Origin: Xanthobacteraceae bacterium
GTDB lineage: Bacteria; Pseudomonadota; Alphaproteobacteria; Rhizobiales; Xanthobacteraceae
Length of the DNA: 9,081 bases
Assembly: GCA_030043335.1 (NCBI GenBank)
Contig: JASHXX010000044.1
Location: 1 to 9,081 of the forward strand
Direction of reading: 5' to 3'
Positions 5,484 through 9,081 of the stretch are shown here, piece after piece. Positions within the stretch are counted from its first letter, which is position 1; every line of letters begins with the position of its first letter. The position numbers and the translations under genes were made by a program. The notes under the pieces are model-generated. The model was not told the DNA's origin, ran no database searches, and saw only the letters and a program-made list of their open reading frames with translations.

Positions 5484-6533
5484 ATGTCGAAAACAAGCCC
5501 CGGCAATTATTTCGAAGATTTCCGCATCGGCCAGGTGATCCGCCACGCGACGCCGCGCACGGTGACGAGCGGCGACGTCGCGGTCTATACCGGCCTCTAC
5601 GGCGCGCGCTTCGCGTTACAGTCGTCCGACGCGTTCGCGAAAGCGATTGGCTATCCGCGCGCGCCGGTCGACGATCTCCTCGTCTTCCACGTCGTGTTCG
5701 GCAAGACCGTCGCCGATATCTCGCTCAACGCGCTCGCCAATCTCGGCTATGCCGGCTGCTATTTCCGCGCGCCGGTGTTTCCCGGCGACACGCTGAGCGC
5801 GCTCTCGGAGGTCATCGGGCTCAAGGAGAATTCGAGCCGCAAGACCGGCATCGTCTACGTCCGCACCACCGGATACAAGGACGGCGAAACGCCGGTGCTC
5901 GAATATGTGCGCTGGGTGATGGTGCACAAACGCGATCCGGAGGCGCCGGCGCCCGGCGACCACGTGCCGCGGCTGCCGACCGTGCTCGATCCCAAGGTAT
6001 TGGGCGAGGCCTGCCCGCAGATTTCGCTCGCCGCTTATGACACGGCGCTGGCAGGGAGCGCGCATCGCTTCGGCGACTATCAGATCGGCGAGCGCATCGA
6101 TCATGTCGATGGCATCACCGTCGAAGAGGCCGAGCACCAGATCGCGACCCGGCTCTATCAGAATACCGCGCGCGTGCATTTCAACCAGTACAGCGAGGGC
6201 AAGGGCCGCTTCGGCCGCCGGCTGATCTATGGCGGCCACGTGATCTCGCTCGCCCGCGCGCTCTCCTTCAACGGACTCGCCAATGCGTTCCATCTCGCCG
6301 CCATCAGCGGCGGCCGCCACGTCGCGCCGCTCTTTGCCGGCGGCACCGTGTTCGCCTGGTCGGAAGTGCTGGACAAGTCCGAGCTACCCGGGCGCGGTGA
6401 TGTCGGTGCGCTGCGGATCCGCACTGTCGCGACGCGTGACTGCCCCTGCGCCGATTTTCCGTTCAAATCCGGCGAGGACTATGATCCCGCGGTGCTACTA
6501 GATCTCGACTATTGGGTGTTGATGCCGCGCTGA
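5484..6533 (+). CDS. mch: Double-hotdog MaoC-family hydratase, probable mesaconyl-CoA hydratase
   Basis: The product is 349 residues. The ATG at 5484 is preferred over one at 5439 because family similarity begins at NYFEDFRIGQ (8-17); the ribosome site is weak (AGAAAG). Two MaoC-like hotdog repeats are visible. The first spans about 8-150 with ATPRTVTSGD, RFALQSSDAFAKAIG, FGKTVADISLNALANLGYA, the hotdog signature PVFPGDTLS (98-105) and EYVRWVMVHKRDPEAPAP. The second spans about 195-347 with N227-T-A-R-V-H232-F, which takes the place of the usual Asp/His hydratase motif, then RRLIYGGHVISLARALSFNGLANAFH. This pattern and the length match, from memory, mesaconyl-CoA hydratase of Rhodobacter (Mch). 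That enzyme interconverts mesaconyl-CoA and beta-methylmalyl-CoA in the ethylmalonyl-CoA pathway for acetyl-CoA assimilation. A different hydroxyacyl-CoA dehydratase activity cannot be excluded. No other pathway gene (ccr, ecm, mcd, mcl) is in the window. The ferredoxin/P450 pair follows 142 bases later and may be independent. Confidence 0.75.
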   Translation: MSKTSPGNYFEDFRIGQVIRHATPRTVTSGDVAVYTGLYGARFALQSSDAFAKAIGYPRAPVDDLLVFHVVFGKTVADISLNALANLGYAGCYFRAPVFPGDTLSALSEVIGLKENSSRKTGIVYVRTTGYKDGETPVLEYVRWVMVHKRDPEAPAPGDHVPRLPTVLDPKVLGEACPQISLAAYDTALAGSAHRFGDYQIGERIDHVDGITVEEAEHQIATRLYQNTARVHFNQYSEGKGRFGRRLIYGGHVISLARALSFNGLANAFHLAAISGGRHVAPLFAGGTVFAWSEVLDKSELPGRGDVGALRIRTVATRDCPCADFPFKSGEDYDPAVLLDLDYWVLMPR

Positions 6534-6675
6534 CCTCATGCGGACGGAGCCGCGCCGGTCGAAGTCACCATCTCGTCCCGGTTGCACGTCGCCAAGGGTG
6601 CGCGCGGTGCCGTCGCGGGCGGCATATTGCGGAGACGGCAAGGCCGAAATAGCCTGCGGCTTCCAGGAAATCACG

Positions 6676-6888
6676 ATGGCGTCCAAGATCCTGAAAGTCC
6701 GGGTTGACCGCGAGCGCTGCCAAGGTCACGCGCGCTGCTTTGCGCTTGCGCCAGAGCTGTTCGAGCTCGATCAATTCGGCAATGGGCGCGAGCGCGGCGA
6801 CGGCACGGTCTCGGCCGCGCTTGAAGCGAAAGCGCGGCTCGCCCAATCGAACTGTCCGGAACTCGCCGTCGAAGTCACCGAGGAATAA
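6676..6888 (+). CDS. Single-cluster ferredoxin, probable [3Fe-4S], P450 partner
   Basis: The product is 70 residues. The start is ATG at 6676, five bases after AGGAAA (6665-6670). An upstream frame to 6538 gives an Arg/Ser-rich, non-ferredoxin extension and is rejected. The motif is Cys15-x2-His18-x2-Cys21 (RCQGHARCFALAPELFELD), then Cys60-Pro61, so only three cysteines are placed to bind a cluster and His occupies the position of the usual second cysteine. This C-x2-H-x2-C...CP pattern is typical of the small [3Fe-4S] ferredoxins encoded beside bacterial P450s in actinobacteria and Rhodopseudomonas. The product should pass single electrons from a ferredoxin reductase, not in this window, to the P450 encoded 11 bases downstream. 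Cluster type is inferred from the motif. TTGCGG (6627-6632), 17 bases and TAGCCT (6650-6655) form a weak possible promoter. Confidence 0.9.
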   Translation: MASKILKVRVDRERCQGHARCFALAPELFELDQFGNGRERGDGTVSAALEAKARLAQSNCPELAVEVTEE

Positions 6889-6899
6889 CGGAGCCAGCC

Positions 6900-8087
6900 G
6901 TGGGCAACAGACCGCCGGCGGCGGATTGGGCGACCGACTTCGATCATCTCGATCCGCGCTGGACCGAGAACCCGTATCCGATCTGGGACGAGCTGCGGCG
7001 GTCTTGCCCGATCGCGCACACCGAGCGGTTCATGGGCGCCTATTTTCCAAGTCGCTACGAGGACGTGCGCGCCATTGCCTATGACACCGAGCACTTCTCC
7101 TCACGCCGCGTCGTGGTCCGGGAAACCCGCCAATCCTTCCCGCCTGCGCCGCCGATCACCTCCGATCCACCCGCACATCGGCCCGCCAAGCAGGTGCTGC
7201 TTCCGGCGTTCACGCCGGAGATGATCAGCCGCCACGAACCGCGCACCCGCGACATCTGCCGCGAGCTCCTCGACCGCATCGGCGACCGCAAGCGTTGCGA
7301 CGGCGCGGTCGACTACGCGCAGGAGATTCCGGTACGGGTGATCGCCCACATGCTCGGCGTGCCGGAAACCGATGCCGACCAGTTCCGCAAATGGATCAAG
7401 GAAATCCTCGAGATCGGTATCACCGACATCAGCGTCCTATTGCGGGCGCAAGACGAGATGATCGCCTATTTCGCCGATAAGATCGCCGCGCGGCGGACGA
7501 ACCCGCGCGATGATCTGATCGGTTACCTGATCAACGCGCGAGCCGAGGACAAGCCGCTCTCCGACGAGCACGTCATCGGCACGCTGCGGCTGCTGATGAT
7601 CGCCGGCATCGACACCACCTGGAGCGCGATCGGCTCCTGCCTGTGGCACCTCGCGCAGCACGCGCAGGATCGGCGCCGGCTTGCGGCGGAGCCCGCTCTC
7701 ATGGGCGCCGCGGTCGAGGAATTTTTGCGCGCCTACGCGCCGGTGACCATGGCGCGCGAAGTGGTCAAGGAGACGCAGATCGCCGGCTGCACCTTCAAGC
7801 CGGGTCATATGGTGCTCCTCTCCTTCCCGGCCGCCAACCGCGACCCGGCGATGTTCCCGGATGCCGACCGGGTGATCATCGACCGTGCCGAGAACCGCCA
7901 TGCCGCATTCGGCCTCGGCATCCATCGCTGCATCGGCTCCAATCTCGCGCGGATGGAAATCCGGGTGGCGCTCAGCGAGTGGCTCGGGCGCTTTCCCGAG
8001 TTCCGTCTTGACCCGGACGCGCCGGTAACTTGGTCGGTCGGCACCGTGCGCGGACCGCGCCGCCTGCCGCTCTTGCTCGGCGCCTGA
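6900..8087 (+). CDS. Cytochrome P450 monooxygenase
   Basis: This soluble bacterial class P450 of 395 residues is of usual length. It starts at GTG 6900, six bases after GGAG (6890-6893), and follows the ferredoxin stop by 11 bases, so the two are translated from one message. Landmarks in order: the SDPPAHRPAKQVL region of helix C (88-100, with His93 and Arg94), the I-helix oxygen-activation motif A235-G-I-D-T-T240, the K-helix E274-F-L-R277, the AANRDP strand (311-316) and the heme loop F338-G-L-G-I-H-R-C344-I-G, with Cys344 as the axial thiolate. All essential residues are intact, so it should be an active monooxygenase accepting electrons through the neighbouring ferredoxin. The substrate cannot be read from sequence. 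No biosynthetic cluster surrounds it, which favours a catabolic, fatty-acid or terpenoid-type hydroxylation over secondary metabolism. The CYP family number is not assigned. Confidence 0.96.
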   Translation: MGNRPPAADWATDFDHLDPRWTENPYPIWDELRRSCPIAHTERFMGAYFPSRYEDVRAIAYDTEHFSSRRVVVRETRQSFPPAPPITSDPPAHRPAKQVLLPAFTPEMISRHEPRTRDICRELLDRIGDRKRCDGAVDYAQEIPVRVIAHMLGVPETDADQFRKWIKEILEIGITDISVLLRAQDEMIAYFADKIAARRTNPRDDLIGYLINARAEDKPLSDEHVIGTLRLLMIAGIDTTWSAIGSCLWHLAQHAQDRRRLAAEPALMGAAVEEFLRAYAPVTMAREVVKETQIAGCTFKPGHMVLLSFPAANRDPAMFPDADRVIIDRAENRHAAFGLGIHRCIGSNLARMEIRVALSEWLGRFPEFRLDPDAPVTWSVGTVRGPRRLPLLLGA

Positions 8088-8096
8088 CTGCACCGA

Positions 8097-8131
8097 GCCG
8101 CGCCGATACCGCGCGGCCCACGCGGCGCGGC
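8097..8131. terminator. Possible terminator hairpin after the P450 gene
   Basis: GCCGCGCCG (8097-8105) and CGGCGCGGC (8123-8131) form a perfect nine-bp GC stem with a 17-base loop, starting nine bases after the P450 stop codon. There is no T-run, so it would not be a classical intrinsic terminator. It could slow polymerase or protect the message end. Confidence 0.35.
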
Positions 8132-8168
8132 ATCCGCTTGCGGCGATAGCAAGGCTCCCGATTGCTGC

Positions 8169-8174
8169 TATAAG
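8169..8174 (+). promoter_or_regulatory. Possible -10 element for the methyltransferase gene
   Basis: TATAAG lies 31 bases before the ATG at 8206 in otherwise GC-rich sequence. A TTGCGG at 8138-8143 is too far upstream (25 bases) to be a standard -35, so support is weak. Confidence 0.2.
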
Positions 8175-8205
8175 CGGCAAGAGCTCATCGAAGCCGGCTT
8201 CCGCA

Positions 8206-9081
8206 ATGGCTGCGTTTTTCAAGATTCGCTGGGAGCGCTATCGGCGCGTCACATTCACCGGCAGCCACCAGCCCTGTCCGCTGTGCGGCGGCAGCGACAG
8301 CGTCGTCATCGGCCGCTTCGATCGCTGGTTCAACCCGCTGGTCAACGTCCTTTGCCGCCACTGCGGCCTGATTTTTCTCGATCCGACGCCGACCGACGAG
8401 GAACTCGACCGATACTACAAGGAACAGTTCTGGTCGCGCTCGCAAGGCAGCGACCAGCCCACCGCGAAGACTATCGCCAACTACAGGCGCTATTCGCAAG
8501 GACGGCTGGCGCTGCTGGCGCCGTTCCTCAAGCCCGGCATGCACATTCTCGATATCGGTGCCGGCGGCGGCGAGTTTCTGCTGGCGGCACGGCGGCGCGG
8601 CTACCAAGTCGAGGGCATCGAGCCGAGCGCCGGCTATGCGCGCTATTGCCGGCAGGCCTACGGCCTCGACGTTCATGCGGCAACGCTGGCCGACACCGAG
8701 CTCGGCGACAAGCGATACGATCTCATCACCTGCAACCATTCGCTTGAGCACATGCGCGATCCGTTGGGCGCACTTGCGCGCCTGCACGATCATCTCGACC
8801 CGGACGGATATCTCTATGTCTCGGTGCCCGATCTCGGTGATCCGGACACCTGGCCCTGCGCTATTTTCACGCCGGCCACATGTGCGGCTTCACCCACGAG
8901 ACTCTGGTGATGATGGCCGCCAAGGCCGGATTCGCGCCGGTCGACCGGCAGCCGTTCGGCGTCGACACGACGCTGGTGTTCCGCCGCCTTCCCGCGAGCG
9001 ACGCCACTTGGTTCCGCTTTCCCAACCACGCCGCCGCGGCCGAGCGGCAATGGCGTCGCGCACCGCATTGCGTCATTTTCT
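8206..9081 (+). pseudogene. Class I SAM-dependent methyltransferase gene, apparently frameshifted, 3' end outside the window
   Basis: The frame opens at ATG 8206 with no clear Shine-Dalgarno and reads to a TGA at 8908-8910 (234 residues). Residues 24-53 form a zinc-ribbon-like knuckle, Cys24-x2-Cys27 and Cys50-x2-Cys53 (CPLCGG, CRHCGLIF). The SAM-binding Rossmann part follows: motif I HILDIGAGGGEF (113-124), acidic loop VEGIEP (135-140) and YDLITCNHSLEHMRDP (171-186), then YLYVSVPDLGDPD. After about residue 220 this frame turns implausible (TPATCAASPTRLW), while another frame from 8868 continues the family pattern (HAGHMCGFTHETL, then MMAAKAGFAPVDRQPFGVD) and stays open to the window edge. 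Adding one T to the TTTT run at 8864-8867 restores a continuous reading AIFHAGHMCGF. So either the gene is broken or a base was lost in sequencing. Zinc-knuckle methyltransferases like this often act on sugars or small molecules in surface-polysaccharide or natural-product pathways; the substrate here is unknown. Confidence 0.75.

Noticed and set aside
6538..6675. Upstream extension of the ferredoxin
   Set aside because: Arg/Ser/Pro-rich, not ferredoxin-like; AGGAAA before 6676 decides the start.
6558..6879. 12-base direct repeat GTCGAAGTCACC (6558-6569 and 6868-6879) flanking the ferredoxin gene
   Set aside because: One copy lies inside the ferredoxin coding end, surrounding sequence does not match, and there is no mobile-element signature; probably chance.
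7437..8222. 261-codon open frame antisense to the P450
   Set aside because: Shadow of a P450 gene with all family motifs; no ribosome site or recognisable protein features.
1..9081. CRISPR array, phage, toxin-antitoxin or defence system
   Set aside because: No regularly spaced repeats, transposase, integrase, nuclease or paired small toxin/antitoxin genes are visible on either strand.

Overview
This is a high-GC chromosomal segment whose gene content and protein style point to an alphaproteobacterium of the Hyphomicrobiales (Rhizobiales), probably near Bradyrhizobium, Rhodopseudomonas or Pseudolabrys. That placement is inference from recognised proteins: the alphaproteobacterial form of LeuB, an ethylmalonyl-CoA-pathway-type mesaconyl-CoA hydratase, and a ferredoxin/P450 pair. 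No rRNA, tRNA, transposase, integrase, phage gene or CRISPR array is visible.

Layout. Positions 17-810 hold a broken gene for a membrane-anchored protein of unknown function, with a frameshift and an in-frame stop. A small secreted or lipoprotein gene (920-1291, +) follows. leuB (1353-2465, -) converges on it and diverges from a DUF2059 envelope protein gene (2584-3084, +). Next is a two-gene minus-strand operon: a four-helix cytochrome b561 (3892-4530) followed 14 bases later by a sulfite-oxidase-family molybdopterin protein (3101-3877) with a Tat signal and a lipobox. A secreted fasciclin-domain protein (4695-5264, -) lies upstream of that operon, separated from it by a perfect 12-bp hairpin. 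A 219-bp divergent region then leads to a double-hotdog MaoC-family hydratase (5484-6533, +), a one-cluster ferredoxin (6676-6888, +) and a cytochrome P450 (6900-8087, +). The window ends in a SAM-dependent methyltransferase gene (8206 to the edge, +) that carries an apparent single-base frameshift near 8864.

How the genes work together. Two functional units are clear. The first is an electron-transfer pair: the cytochrome b exchanges electrons between the quinone pool and the exported molybdoenzyme. The second is the ferredoxin/P450 pair, 11 bases apart, in which the ferredoxin is the probable electron donor. LeuB belongs to leucine biosynthesis and the hydratase probably to C2 (acetyl-CoA) assimilation. 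The other genes look like independent housekeeping or envelope genes.

The window looks mostly like ordinary core or soft-core genome. The points most worth a second look are the two disrupted genes, the Tat-lipoprotein signal on the molybdoenzyme, the His-containing ferredoxin motif, and several repeat structures in intergenic DNA. I see no strong evidence for an undescribed multi-gene system.
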